Below, in pieces: positions 36,743-45,295 of a stretch of DNA of 64,000 nt. The position numbers and the translations under genes were made by a program. How positions within the stretch are numbered: position 1 is the first letter of the stretch; the number at the start of each line of letters is the position of its first letter. The notes below the pieces were generated by a model. The model saw only the letters and a list, made by a program, of their open reading frames with translations. It was not told the origin of the DNA and did no database searches. Source of the DNA: Boseongicola sp. (lineage in GTDB: Bacteria; Pseudomonadota; Alphaproteobacteria; Rhodobacterales; Rhodobacteraceae); NCBI GenBank assembly GCA_014075275.1, contig CP046179.1, forward strand, positions 2,489,932-2,553,931, read 5' to 3'.

Positions 36743-37681
36743 ATGTCTGAACCCAAGATTGTGACCAAACCCGACATCGCGAGCTTCTCGAAATCGCCGG
36801 ACACCCACAAATACACCCACGGCCACGCTCTGATCCTCTCCGGCGGTCCCGGCAAAACCGGTGCCGCGCGTCTTGCTGCGCGTGGAGCGCTCAGGATCGG
36901 CGCGGGCCTCACCACCATTGCATGCCCCAAAGCCGCGCTCGCAGAAGTTGCCGCTCAAACCACTGCCATCATGTGCCGCCCCATTGGCGGCGCACCGGGT
37001 CTGACTGAACTTCTCGAAGATCAGCGCCTGAACGCCCTGTGCCTTGGTCCCGGCCTTGGCCTCGGCCCCGATACCCAAGCTCTGGTCCTCGCCGCCCTGA
37101 CCCACGTCCCGGCCTCCGAGCCGGGGCCTCGCACGAAAAAGGGAGTAGGCCCCGGATCAGGTCCGGGGCACGTCCGATCCGTGGTTTTGGATGCCGATGC
37201 GCTCACCCGCTTTGAACGCAACCCCCAGATCCTCTTCGACGCCCTCCACGAAAACTGCGTCCTCACCCCCCACATGGGCGAATTCAAACGCCTCTTCCCC
37301 GACATCGCCGAAAAGCTGACCGCCCCCGCCACCAAAGGTCCGGCCTATTCAAAAGTCGACGCCACCCGCGACGCTGCCAAGCGGGCAGGGTGCACCGTTC
37401 TGTTCAAAGGCCCCGATACCGTCATCGCCAGCGCCGATGGTCGCGCCGCTATCAATTCCTCGGCCTACGACCGCTTCGCGCCGTGGTTGGCCACCGCGGG
37501 CTCGGGCGACGTGTTGGCGGGTTTTATCACAGGCTTGCTGGCGCGGGGGGTCGAACCCCAACAAGCAGCCGAAACCGCCGCCTGGCTCCACACCGAATGC
37601 GCTCTCAGCTTCGGCCCCGGCCTCATCGCCGAAGATCTGCCGGAAGAGCTCCCAAAAGTCTTTCGCGCGCTGGGCGTCTGA
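36743..37681 (+). CDS. nnrD: ADP-dependent NAD(P)H-hydrate dehydratase
   Basis: A 312-residue protein of the ribokinase-like YjeF_C/CARKD family that dehydrates S-NAD(P)HX using ADP. Motifs are GHALILSGGPGKTGAARLAA, CLGPGLGLGPDTQALV, VLDADALTRF, LTPHMGEFKRLF and the catalytic ATAGSGDVLAGFI. Around residues 122-148 there is an extra segment (ASEPGPRTKKGVGPGSGPGH) encoded by palindromic DNA. It lies just before VLDADALTRF and leaves the frame open. Partner of nnrE upstream. Confidence 0.9.
   Translation: MSEPKIVTKPDIASFSKSPDTHKYTHGHALILSGGPGKTGAARLAARGALRIGAGLTTIACPKAALAEVAAQTTAIMCRPIGGAPGLTELLEDQRLNALCLGPGLGLGPDTQALVLAALTHVPASEPGPRTKKGVGPGSGPGHVRSVVLDADALTRFERNPQILFDALHENCVLTPHMGEFKRLFPDIAEKLTAPATKGPAYSKVDATRDAAKRAGCTVLFKGPDTVIASADGRAAINSSAYDRFAPWLATAGSGDVLAGFITGLLARGVEPQQAAETAAWLHTECALSFGPGLIAEDLPEELPKVFRALGV
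37104..37175 (+). repeat. Palindromic element inserted in frame within nnrD
   Basis: Stacked inverted repeats CCCGGC/GCCGGG (37108-37125), CCGGGGCC/GGCCCCGG (37121-37155) and GCCCCGGA-TCAGG-TCCGGGGC (37149-37169). The encoded residues (Gly/Pro/Lys-rich) lie in a surface position between two conserved motifs of NnrD. Confidence 0.7.
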
Positions 37682-37983
37682 CCTCGTTCAACAGACACCA
37701 CCTCGGTTCATTATTGGCCCAAAAATATCCTCGCCGAAGGCATGCGCGCCCGGCGCGCACCCCGGATTTCGTGTCGAAATCCGGTTTCTATCCGTTAACG
37801 GAACCAAAATCGGCCGTTCGGGTCCACCGACGCAATACCGACGCAATACAGCCAGCTCTAAATGTCTGATTCGAAAGTCTGATTTCAATCCATCCCTGAA
37901 CACCGCACGTAATATTAAGAAATGGTTGATGAATACGAAATCGACGCTACTCTTATTGACGATGTCTGTTGGGAGCGGGGATC
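37682..37983. other. Gene-free stretch with hairpins
   Basis: After nnrD there is an element-like phrase (CCAAAAATATCCTCGCCG at 37719), the hairpin GCGCGCC-C-GGCGCGC (37744-37758) and the perfect 10-bp hairpin CCGGATTTCG-TGT-CGAAATCCGG (37762-37784). The rest is AT-richer and probably carries the promoter of the next gene. Confidence 0.5.
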
Positions 37984-39198
37984 ATGACAGCACTCACAAG
38001 CCTGGAAGGCCAAACTGACCTTCCGCGTTACTTTTCAGCGACTTACGCGCTGGCCAGCAATCTGCAAAACGGCCGGATCGATTTCCATTTGCCCGATGGC
38101 CGGATTTTTCGCGTCGATGCACCCAATCCGGGGCCGATCGCCGAAATTCACGTCCAAAACCCGGATGTTTTTTCGCGCCTCATTCGCGAAGGCGACCTCG
38201 GGTTTTCAGATGCTTACCTGGAAGGATGGTGGTCTACGCCCGACCTTCAGACCTTCATGGATGTCATGCATTCCGACAATGACGAAATGTATGAAAATTT
38301 CTCTGGCATGTTCATGGTGCGCGCCTATGAACGCATGCGGCACTGGATGAATAACAATTCCAAGTCTCAGGCCAAGAAGAACATTTCCTATCACTATGAT
38401 TTAGGCAATGATTTCTATGCCTTATGGCTGGATGACACGATGACCTATTCTTCGGCCTACTTCAAAACAGGGCAAGAGGACCTGGAGCGCGCCCAGACCC
38501 AGAAGTACGAAAGCATGGTCGACCTGATGGGCGCAAAACCCGGCGATCACATCCTCGAGATTGGCTGCGGCTGGGGCGGTTTTGCCGAATACGCTGCCAA
38601 GCAGCGCGGGCTAAAGGTCACTGGATTAACGATTTCGAAAGAACAATATGACTTCGCAGTCGCCCGTATGGCCAAAGCGGGCCTGAGTGATCAGGTCGAG
38701 ATAAAGTTGCAAGATTACCGCGATGAAACAGGCATTTACGACGGAATTGCCTCGATCGAGATGTTCGAAGCCGTCGGTGAAAAATACTGGCCCGCCTACT
38801 TCCAAACCCTCCGCGACCGCCTGAAACCAGGGAAAAATGCGACGCTTCAGATCATTACAGTCGAAGATCACCGCTTTGAGGCCTATCGGAAAAGCGTTGA
38901 TTTCATTCAAAAATATATCTTCCCAGGGGGCATGCTCCCGTCGCCGACGGTGCTCAAGCAGCAGGTCGAAAGTGCGGGGCTTAAAGTCGCTGGTTCCATC
39001 GAGTTTGGCGAAAGCTACAGCCAGACATTGCGGCGTTGGCACGACACCTTCAATGCCAAATGGGACCAAGTCGTATCGTTGCGCGGATTCGACGATCGCT
39101 TCAGAAGAATGTGGAATTTCTATCTAACCTCTTGCGCTGCGGGCTTTCACGCCGGAAATATTGACGTGACACAGATAACGGTCACGAAACCGGGATAG
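37984..39198 (+). CDS. Cyclopropane-fatty-acyl-phospholipid synthase family protein
   Basis: A 404-residue SAM-dependent enzyme of the CFA synthase/mycolic acid methyltransferase family. Seen are ISYHYDLGNDFYALWLDDTM, MTYSSAYF, the SAM motif ILEIGCGWGGFAEYAA, KVTGLTISKEQYDFA, SIEMFEAVGEKYWP and KYIFPGGMLPS. It would methylenate unsaturated acyl chains of membrane lipids, an adaptation to stationary phase or stress. The ATG at 37984 follows GGGAGCGGGG closely; a TTG five codons upstream is possible. It ends 7 bases before trgA. Confidence 0.9.
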   Translation: MTALTSLEGQTDLPRYFSATYALASNLQNGRIDFHLPDGRIFRVDAPNPGPIAEIHVQNPDVFSRLIREGDLGFSDAYLEGWWSTPDLQTFMDVMHSDNDEMYENFSGMFMVRAYERMRHWMNNNSKSQAKKNISYHYDLGNDFYALWLDDTMTYSSAYFKTGQEDLERAQTQKYESMVDLMGAKPGDHILEIGCGWGGFAEYAAKQRGLKVTGLTISKEQYDFAVARMAKAGLSDQVEIKLQDYRDETGIYDGIASIEMFEAVGEKYWPAYFQTLRDRLKPGKNATLQIITVEDHRFEAYRKSVDFIQKYIFPGGMLPSPTVLKQQVESAGLKVAGSIEFGESYSQTLRRWHDTFNAKWDQVVSLRGFDDRFRRMWNFYLTSCAAGFHAGNIDVTQITVTKPG

Positions 39199-39205
39199 AG
39201 AGCAG

Positions 39206-39646
39206 ATGCCCACAGGCGGGAAACTGGTCGCAGCGATTGCGTTCGCAGCGCTTGCATATTTCATAACTGATTTGATCAAACCGTTGTTGCCCGAAGGGTC
39301 GCGCGTTGGATGGTTCTCCCAAGTCAATGCTGGCATCGGGCTGGTCATGGGGTGGACCATCCTTGGTCGTGGCGCGGGAAAAACATACCGGCAAGCCTAT
39401 GGCTATGGTCTTACAACCCTTGGGGCGACTTTCTTCTGGTCATTGGTCGTCTGGGCTGGCTACGAGATGCTGCGGCGATCCATGCGTCTATACTATGATG
39501 GTCCTATCGAGGCATTGCAGGAGATGGCGCAACTGATTCTGGACTACGGAAAACTGGCCTTAGTTCAAGACGTTATCCTGCCCGCCGTTGTTGGCGCATT
39601 GTTTGTATCCTGGCTGACTGAATTTTTCGCACGCCGTTGGTCGTGA
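39206..39646 (+). CDS. trgA: TrgA family membrane protein
   Basis: A 146-residue protein with four hydrophobic helices (about 8-27, 40-52, 72-90, 118-138). It resembles TrgA, first described in Rhodobacter sphaeroides as part of a tellurite-resistance locus with trgB and cysK. Gene order here (trgA, trgB, cysK) supports that name strongly. Its stop overlaps the trgB GTG start by 4 bases. The biochemical role is not established. Confidence 0.85.
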   Translation: MPTGGKLVAAIAFAALAYFITDLIKPLLPEGSRVGWFSQVNAGIGLVMGWTILGRGAGKTYRQAYGYGLTTLGATFFWSLVVWAGYEMLRRSMRLYYDGPIEALQEMAQLILDYGKLALVQDVILPAVVGALFVSWLTEFFARRWS

Positions 39647-40767
39647 CTGCAACCACCAATCTATTCCTTTACGGCACGCTGCGCGACCCTGAGCTGCTTG
39701 GGATCGTTGCCGGTTCTTCGCCGTCTGGTCGCCAGGCAACGCTTGCTGACCATGCGGTCTTTTGGGCCAAAGGCGAAGCCTTTCCAATCATAGCTTCTCA
39801 GCCAGGTTCGCACACCGAGGGAATACTGATTGAAGCAGATCCGACCCAAAAGGCTGGCCTGGACTACTATGAACTTGATTTCGGGTACATGTTGGTCGAT
39901 GCCACTTTCTCCGTTGGCGCGGAGCAAATCGACGGCCAACTATATGTTCCAAAGCCCAAAAAATGGGAAATAGGTGAACTCTGGTCACTTTCAGAATGGC
40001 AAGCGCAGCACGGGGCGCTCGCGCGAGAGGCGGCTGTTGAGTATATGCGGTTGCAGCCATGGCTGAGTGCTGCAGATGCCGGGCGGGTGTTTTCACAAAT
40101 TCGAAGCCGCGCTTTCAGTCGCATTCGCGCCCGAAAATCACCGTCGCCGCAGGTTCCGGGAACGACCTATGCCGCGGCAGATGTTCTGATTTCCAAGACC
40201 TCGCAACCTTACACGGACTACTTTGCCGTTCGAGAGGATTGGCTGCAATTCCCCCGATATGATGGATCACTAAGCCGCGCAGTTAAGCGCGCGAGTTTTT
40301 TGGGCGGCGATGCGGTGACGGTATTACCATTTGATCCGAAAACCGAGAAAGTGTTGGCTATTCAACAGTTTCGTCATGGGGCATTGGTGCGTGGAGATAC
40401 AAATCCTTGGTGTCTTGAGCCACCGGCGGGGCGGATTGACCCCGGTGAAACCGCCGAAGAGGCGGCGCTTCGCGAACTCAGCGAAGAAGCCGGATTGCTT
40501 GCGAACAGCCTTTTGAAGATCGCCGAGTATTATCCTACTTCCGGGGCATTCAGTGAGCATCTGACCAGTTTTATTGCTCGGTGCGATCTTGACGGACGCG
40601 ATGCGTTTGTTGGTGGAGTCAAAGGCGAGGCAGAGGATATTTTGTCCCATGTCATGCCGTTGGCCGACCTTTTGGAAATGTGCCGAACCGGTCAGGCAAA
40701 CACTGGGCCCCTAATCATGTCAGCACTTTGGCTTGAGGCCAACCGGCACACATTGGGCACCGAATAG
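39643..40767 (+). CDS. trgB: TrgB-like: gamma-glutamylcyclotransferase-like plus NUDIX hydrolase
   Basis: A 374-residue two-domain protein. Residues about 1-115 form an AIG2/GGCT-like domain (LFLYGTLRDPELLG) and residues about 190-365 a NUDIX domain with the box GRIDPGETAEEAALRELSEE followed by AG (G-x5-E-x7-REx2EExG). The NUDIX half resembles ADP-ribose/nucleoside-diphosphate-sugar pyrophosphatases. It starts with GTG at 39643, overlapping the trgA stop. Together the domains suggest repair of glutathione- or nucleotide-linked damage, which is inference. Confidence 0.87.
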   Translation: MTATTNLFLYGTLRDPELLGIVAGSSPSGRQATLADHAVFWAKGEAFPIIASQPGSHTEGILIEADPTQKAGLDYYELDFGYMLVDATFSVGAEQIDGQLYVPKPKKWEIGELWSLSEWQAQHGALAREAAVEYMRLQPWLSAADAGRVFSQIRSRAFSRIRARKSPSPQVPGTTYAAADVLISKTSQPYTDYFAVREDWLQFPRYDGSLSRAVKRASFLGGDAVTVLPFDPKTEKVLAIQQFRHGALVRGDTNPWCLEPPAGRIDPGETAEEAALRELSEEAGLLANSLLKIAEYYPTSGAFSEHLTSFIARCDLDGRDAFVGGVKGEAEDILSHVMPLADLLEMCRTGQANTGPLIMSALWLEANRHTLGTE

Positions 40768-40852
40768 TTTCAATGTAGATGCTGTGACCAACTGCACATT
40801 GCATCATGAGCACCGCACGACTAGATCAGAGAAAATTAACAAGGAATATGCG

Positions 40853-41881
40853 ATGAACATTCGCACTGACCTCGCCGATGCAATTGGCAACACGCCGTTA
40901 ATCCGTCTTCGCGGGCCGTCGGATGCCATAGGGTGTGAAATTCTGGGCAAGGCGGAATTCCTGAATCCGGGTCAGTCGGTCAAAGATCGCGCGGCGTTGT
41001 TCATTATCCGCGACGCTGTAGCGACCGGGAAGCTGCGCCCGGGTGGTACAATCGTTGAAGGTACAGCGGGCAACACCGGCATCGGGTTGGCCTTGGTTGG
41101 AGCGTCAATGGGATTTAAGACGGTGATTGTCATCCCTGAGACGCAAAGCCAGGAAAAGAAAGATATGATAAGGCTTTGCGGGGCAGAGCTTGTTCAGGTT
41201 CCTGCGGTTCCATTTAAGAATCCGAACAATTACGTGCACTATTCGCGCCGCTTGGCAGAACGACTTAACAAGACTGAAAAGAACGGTGCGGTTTGGGCCA
41301 ATCAGTTCGACAACACTGCCAACCGTCAGGCTCACATTGAAATGACGGGTCCTGAAATTTGGGATCAGACCGACGGCCGAGTAAATGGATTTGTGTGTTC
41401 TGTTGGGTCGGGCGGAACGCTGGCGGGAATTGGTCAGGTTTTGCAGCCCAAAGGTGTGAAAGTGGCATTGGCCGACCCGGATGGATCGGGAATGCACAAG
41501 CTCTACACAGGTGAAGAACCGCCGGCCGGCAACTCGATAACTGAAGGCATCGGGCAGGGGCGCATTACCGCAAACCTTGAAGGTTTTACGCCTGACGCGT
41601 CCTATAAAATTCCCGACAGCGAAGCGTTTCCGACCATATTCGATCTTCTTCAGAACGAAGGCATTTGCCTTGGCGGATCCTCTGGCATCAATATAGCAGG
41701 TGCGATCCGCATGGCCCGTGACCTTGGGCCAGGCAGCACCGTTGTTACGATTTTGTGCGACTATGGAAATCGGTACCAATCCAAGTTGTTTAATCCAGCG
41801 TTCCTTCGGGAAAAAGGGTTGCCGGTTCCGACCTGGCTAGATGGCGCCGATCGGATTTTACCTAGCGTGTTTGACGACTAA
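40853..41881 (+). CDS. cysK: Cysteine synthase
   Basis: A 342-residue PLP enzyme of the O-acetylserine sulfhydrylase family. Lys44 in NPGQSVKDRA is the PLP lysine; EGTAGNTGIGLA is the substrate loop and SVGSGGTLAGIGQ the phosphate-binding loop. It makes cysteine from O-acetylserine and sulfide. AAGGA precedes the ATG at 40853. In Rhodobacter cysK next to trgAB contributes to tellurite resistance, which matches this layout. It is followed after one base by alaX. Confidence 0.92.
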   Translation: MNIRTDLADAIGNTPLIRLRGPSDAIGCEILGKAEFLNPGQSVKDRAALFIIRDAVATGKLRPGGTIVEGTAGNTGIGLALVGASMGFKTVIVIPETQSQEKKDMIRLCGAELVQVPAVPFKNPNNYVHYSRRLAERLNKTEKNGAVWANQFDNTANRQAHIEMTGPEIWDQTDGRVNGFVCSVGSGGTLAGIGQVLQPKGVKVALADPDGSGMHKLYTGEEPPAGNSITEGIGQGRITANLEGFTPDASYKIPDSEAFPTIFDLLQNEGICLGGSSGINIAGAIRMARDLGPGSTVVTILCDYGNRYQSKLFNPAFLREKGLPVPTWLDGADRILPSVFDD

Positions 41882-41882
41882 C

Positions 41883-42608
41883 ATGATGACACGGCGGCTT
41901 TTTCTTGAGGATCCCTATCAAAAGACTGCCAAAGGTGTAGTCACTGCTGTGACCGATGAAGGCGGCGTTGTTTTGGACCAGTCGTTGTTTTACGCAACCA
42001 GTGGCGGACAACCCGGAGACAGCGGCAAGCTGACCTGGGCGGATGGCGAATTGGAAGTAGCGACATCCGTTAAAGGAGACAGTGGTGGCATCGTCTTGGT
42101 GCCGCAATCAGGGGCTTTGTTGCCGTTGATTGGAACCGAGATAACCCAATCCCTCGATTGGCCGCGCCGGTTTGGGCATATGCAGGTTCATACGGCACTA
42201 CATTTGCTGTCGGTCGTCATTCCATTGCCGGTTACAGGTGGCTCCATCTCGGCTGGCAAGGGGCGCTTGGACTTTGATATGTTCGATCCACTTGAGGACA
42301 AACCAGCATTGGAAGCGCAGCTGAACGCGCTGGTCTCCCGAGATTTGCCAGTGTCAGAGGAGTGGATTACCGAAGCGGAACTGGACGAGAAACCTGGCTT
42401 GGTCAAAACGATGTCAGTGCGGCCGCCGCGAGGTGCGGGGCGCATTCGTCTGGTTCGGATCGGAGCGGGTCATGCACAAGTTGACTTGCAACCTTGTGGC
42501 GGCACTCAGGTCGCGCGAACAGGTGAAATTGGACGGCTGAGGCTTGGCAAAGTCGAAAAGAAGGGTGCCCGGAATCGCCGTGTCTATTTGCATCTAGATA
42601 GCCGGTAA
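41883..42608 (+). CDS. alaX: Alanyl-tRNA editing protein
   Basis: A 241-residue AlaX-type free-standing editing domain that removes serine or glycine from mischarged tRNA-Ala. Zinc/active-site motifs are HMQVHTALHLLS and QPCGGTQVARTGEIG; the N-terminal SGGQPGDSG matches the AlaRS core. The ATG at 41883 follows the cysK stop by one base (a second ATG is adjacent). Coupling with cysteine synthase makes sense if thiol or amino acid imbalance causes mischarging, which is inference. Confidence 0.9.
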   Translation: MMTRRLFLEDPYQKTAKGVVTAVTDEGGVVLDQSLFYATSGGQPGDSGKLTWADGELEVATSVKGDSGGIVLVPQSGALLPLIGTEITQSLDWPRRFGHMQVHTALHLLSVVIPLPVTGGSISAGKGRLDFDMFDPLEDKPALEAQLNALVSRDLPVSEEWITEAELDEKPGLVKTMSVRPPRGAGRIRLVRIGAGHAQVDLQPCGGTQVARTGEIGRLRLGKVEKKGARNRRVYLHLDSR

Positions 42609-42702
42609 CTCGCGGCCTTATAACAACCCGCTGTGAATGGATGGGATAGACCTGCAAAACGACTTGCACCCAACGCCGACCTGACGCTAGAAGGCGCGCA
42701 CC

Positions 42703-42792
42703 GGAGAGGTGGCCGAGTGGTCGAAGGCGCACGCCTGGAAAGTGTGTAGGCGGGAAACCGTCTCCAGGGTTCGAATCCCTGTCTCTCCGCCA
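42703..42792 (+). tRNA. tRNA-Ser (GGA)
   Basis: A 90-base class II tRNA. Acceptor GGAGAGG pairs with TCTCTCC; the anticodon loop CTGGAAA gives anticodon GGA; there is a long variable arm; the T-arm is CAGGG-TTCGAAT-CCCTG; CCA is encoded. It is the last chromosomal gene before the prophage. Confidence 0.95.
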
Positions 42793-42941
42793 TTAACTAC
42801 AAACGAACTTTCATATGCCCGAGATGGCATAGCCTTAAAAGACCAGCATTTGCGGGCTTTTTCGCCATTTGCAATTGACTTCCTCTCTATTAAAACGCCC
42901 CGTTTTTCTCTAATTTTCCTCCTATATATGCCCCTTTCCTG

Positions 42942-42980
42942 AAAAACACCGTACTTGGAAAAGCGAAGTACGGCGCTTTT
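42942..42980 (-). terminator. Terminator of the leftward prophage operon
   Basis: CCGTACTT/AAGTACGG (42949-42973) with loop GGAAAAGCG; on the minus strand it is followed by TGTTTTTC. It lies about 69 bases beyond the stop of the leftward gene at 43042 and close to the presumed prophage end. Confidence 0.75.
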
Positions 42981-43041
42981 AACCATGGGAAATCAAGGCT
43001 TTGGCAATTGACCAGTTCGCTCCAGTCTATGCCTGTCATTG

Positions 43042-44100
43042 TCAACCAGTGAGCTGGCGCAGCACGTTATCAGCAGCTTTGACAACAAACTTTGCTTTGT
43101 ATGCTTTCTCGCCCTCATTCCAAGGCACCGGGTCCTCCGAAAGGCCAAAGGTTTGTTTGAGCTTGTTCGCCAGTTCCTGCTTTTGTTTTTTGACGCGATC
43201 AGTGGCATCCGGATCTTGCCATGAGATGCTGCCACCTGTTGTGGCGAGAGAACGTAACAATGTCCACTGTAGTGTTGGCTTGCCGGAATTCTGGTTCTTC
43301 ATCTTCAAGTGCTCAGGTTCCAGCCGTTCTTGAATCTGTCCGCACGAAACCAACAACATTTCTGTTGCGGTAAACTCAAATACAAACTGTTCCCATGTTG
43401 CGCCTGCTGGTGTGGGGAACTGATACTCCGATCCCGGCTTGGCTGATTTTGGCAACACTGTTTCCAGCCAATTGGAGACGATGTTTTGAGCACTCTCTTT
43501 TGCCATGACCTTACCCGCAGCATCAACGGCAAGCACATCATCTATGCCGATGAGTTTGGATTTATGCCTGCTGCTCGCATCAGAGCTGGCAGTGCTGATG
43601 AGACTGCTGGTGGCGGCAATCAACAGAAACGTCTGCTCGCCCATGCAAAGCTGATTGATGATCTTATCCAGCTGCGAGGATGTCTGGCCTAAAAAACAAT
43701 AGACAGGAAAACTATGCTCGGCTTGCGGATTCAGCACACCAAATTTCCAAAGGGCCGTATAGCCTGTGATCTTTTCATGTTGCTCGGTAAAACCAATGGC
43801 GGCGGCAACCTTGGTAGCCAGCTTTTTATGGTCTATACGATACAGTGCCAGCTCTGATTTTTTGAGCGTGCGGCGGTCGCACTGCTTGGTATCTGATGTA
43901 CAGATGCCGACAATATCGCTTGGCCCATGCCGCACGACATTCATGTAGCATCCGGCTCGGCCATTACAGGGAATAGCGGATGCTTCCTCATTGGTGATAG
44001 CAAGCAGCTCTTCCGGAAAGTCCTGCCATTCAGCTTTTACACCCTTGCCACCAGAAAGCTCTGTGAATTTACGCCATGGCGGCGATTGATACGGCGTCAT
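43042..44100 (-). CDS. Unknown prophage protein with four-cysteine motif
   Basis: A 352-residue protein, not recognised. Near the N-terminus Cys45, Cys51, Cys67 and Cys74 (C-x5-C-x15-C-x6-C) could bind zinc. The C-terminal 60 residues (DATDRVKKQKQELANKLKQT, FGLSEDPVPW) look like a winged-helix arm seen in some regulators. The middle (about 95-190) is a mixed hydrophobic domain (YCFLGQTSSQLDKIINQL). It overlaps the gene before it by 32 bases and ends the operon repressor-408 aa-352 aa. A regulatory or defence role is possible but unproved. Confidence 0.75.
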   Translation of the reverse strand: MTPYQSPPWRKFTELSGGKGVKAEWQDFPEELLAITNEEASAIPCNGRAGCYMNVVRHGPSDIVGICTSDTKQCDRRTLKKSELALYRIDHKKLATKVAAAIGFTEQHEKITGYTALWKFGVLNPQAEHSFPVYCFLGQTSSQLDKIINQLCMGEQTFLLIAATSSLISTASSDASSRHKSKLIGIDDVLAVDAAGKVMAKESAQNIVSNWLETVLPKSAKPGSEYQFPTPAGATWEQFVFEFTATEMLLVSCGQIQERLEPEHLKMKNQNSGKPTLQWTLLRSLATTGGSISWQDPDATDRVKKQKQELANKLKQTFGLSEDPVPWNEGEKAYKAKFVVKAADNVLRQLTG

Positions 44101-45295
44101 GGCTCTCCTGATGCGTTACGGGTTGTGTGCTGTCTTCTTCCTCTTTCTGCTCATTTACAAAGCCACGTTTCCGCAACCATGTTTCAATCAGGTGAGAATC
44201 TTCCTTACGGTCAAAATTGGCAACATTTGGTGTTCGCACCTTGACCATGCGTGGACGCTTGGCATTTTCAAATTTCACTGAAAAGCTGGCGGATACCAAT
44301 CTGCCAAAATTAGGAAATTCACGATCTCTTGATTCTAAGGACGCAAACACATCATTTGAGCGTAACGTCTGTTTGTCATTATAAGGCCCAAGAAACTGGT
44401 GTTGGATTTCAACCAGCTTTATATCTTCCAGCCCATCAATATCGGCACAGGCCAAAGCATCAACGCCATTATCGATGAGTGGCTGCAATGTGTATTTTTC
44501 TGCGCCTGGAAAATATTCAGCCTGACCAAAGAGATGCTGGCTGAACAAATCCAAATACATAGTGCGCTCTTTCTTGGCACCTGACTTATTAAAGACGGCC
44601 AACTCATTGTTGGCGCGATCATAGACAATCACGTCATGAAACTCTGGACGATAAAAAATCGTCTTGGACTGCCCAGATTCAATCTTGCCCTCACGTTTGA
44701 AGGGCATGCCATGACGGATCAAGAAGTATGTCTTGTCTTCGTCCTCTGCACTAACAGGCAAAATCCGACAGCCAGTCCCGCGTTTATTATTCAAAAACCA
44801 TGTGTCCATATCCGCTTCCAGCGTTCGCATGGTCTCTGGCTTTGGAAGAGCAAAAGTATCGGGAGATTTTTGATCAGACTGGAAGTACATGAATGATTTG
44901 GGCTTGAGAATCATCACCTCTGCATGAGGGCGCTTCAAAAGTTCGGGATCGTACAACCATAACGCCAATGCCAAATCTGCTGCCGTTGAATCTTCATGCA
45001 CAGCGATATTGTTGGCCTCGGCCTGTTCGCTCAATTCTTCAAAATGCTCATCGTCAGACATTTCCTGAATAAAGAACAAGGCTTCAACAAACTCGATATC
45101 CATGGCCTCTGATGGATTCATCAGCACTTGGCACAGTGTCTCAAAATCCAACTCACCATCTTCATCCAGATCAAAGCTAAAATCGCGTCCGGTCAGATAG
45201 TCTTCATACCGTTTAAGAAAAGTAATCAGATTATCTTGCTGGATGTGTTTCAAAACATCAGGTTGGGCAAAACGTCGTAAATTATAGGTGCTCAT
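44069..45295 (-). CDS. Unknown acidic prophage protein
   Basis: A 408-residue protein, not recognised. It begins STYNLRRFAQPDVLKHIQQD, has an acidic N-terminal third (DFSFDLDEDGELDFETL, EMSDDEHFEELSEQAEA) and a more globular middle (YLDLFSQHLFGQAEYFPGA). Its last part is basic and then very acidic (FVNEQKEEEDSTQ). There are no transmembrane segments and no clear catalytic motif. Its start overlaps the repressor stop by 4 bases and its end overlaps the 352-residue gene by 32, so all three are made from one message under the repressor's own control. Confidence 0.75.
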   Translation of the reverse strand: MSTYNLRRFAQPDVLKHIQQDNLITFLKRYEDYLTGRDFSFDLDEDGELDFETLCQVLMNPSEAMDIEFVEALFFIQEMSDDEHFEELSEQAEANNIAVHEDSTAADLALALWLYDPELLKRPHAEVMILKPKSFMYFQSDQKSPDTFALPKPETMRTLEADMDTWFLNNKRGTGCRILPVSAEDEDKTYFLIRHGMPFKREGKIESGQSKTIFYRPEFHDVIVYDRANNELAVFNKSGAKKERTMYLDLFSQHLFGQAEYFPGAEKYTLQPLIDNGVDALACADIDGLEDIKLVEIQHQFLGPYNDKQTLRSNDVFASLESRDREFPNFGRLVSASFSVKFENAKRPRMVKVRTPNVANFDRKEDSHLIETWLRKRGFVNEQKEEEDSTQPVTHQESHDAVSIAAMA

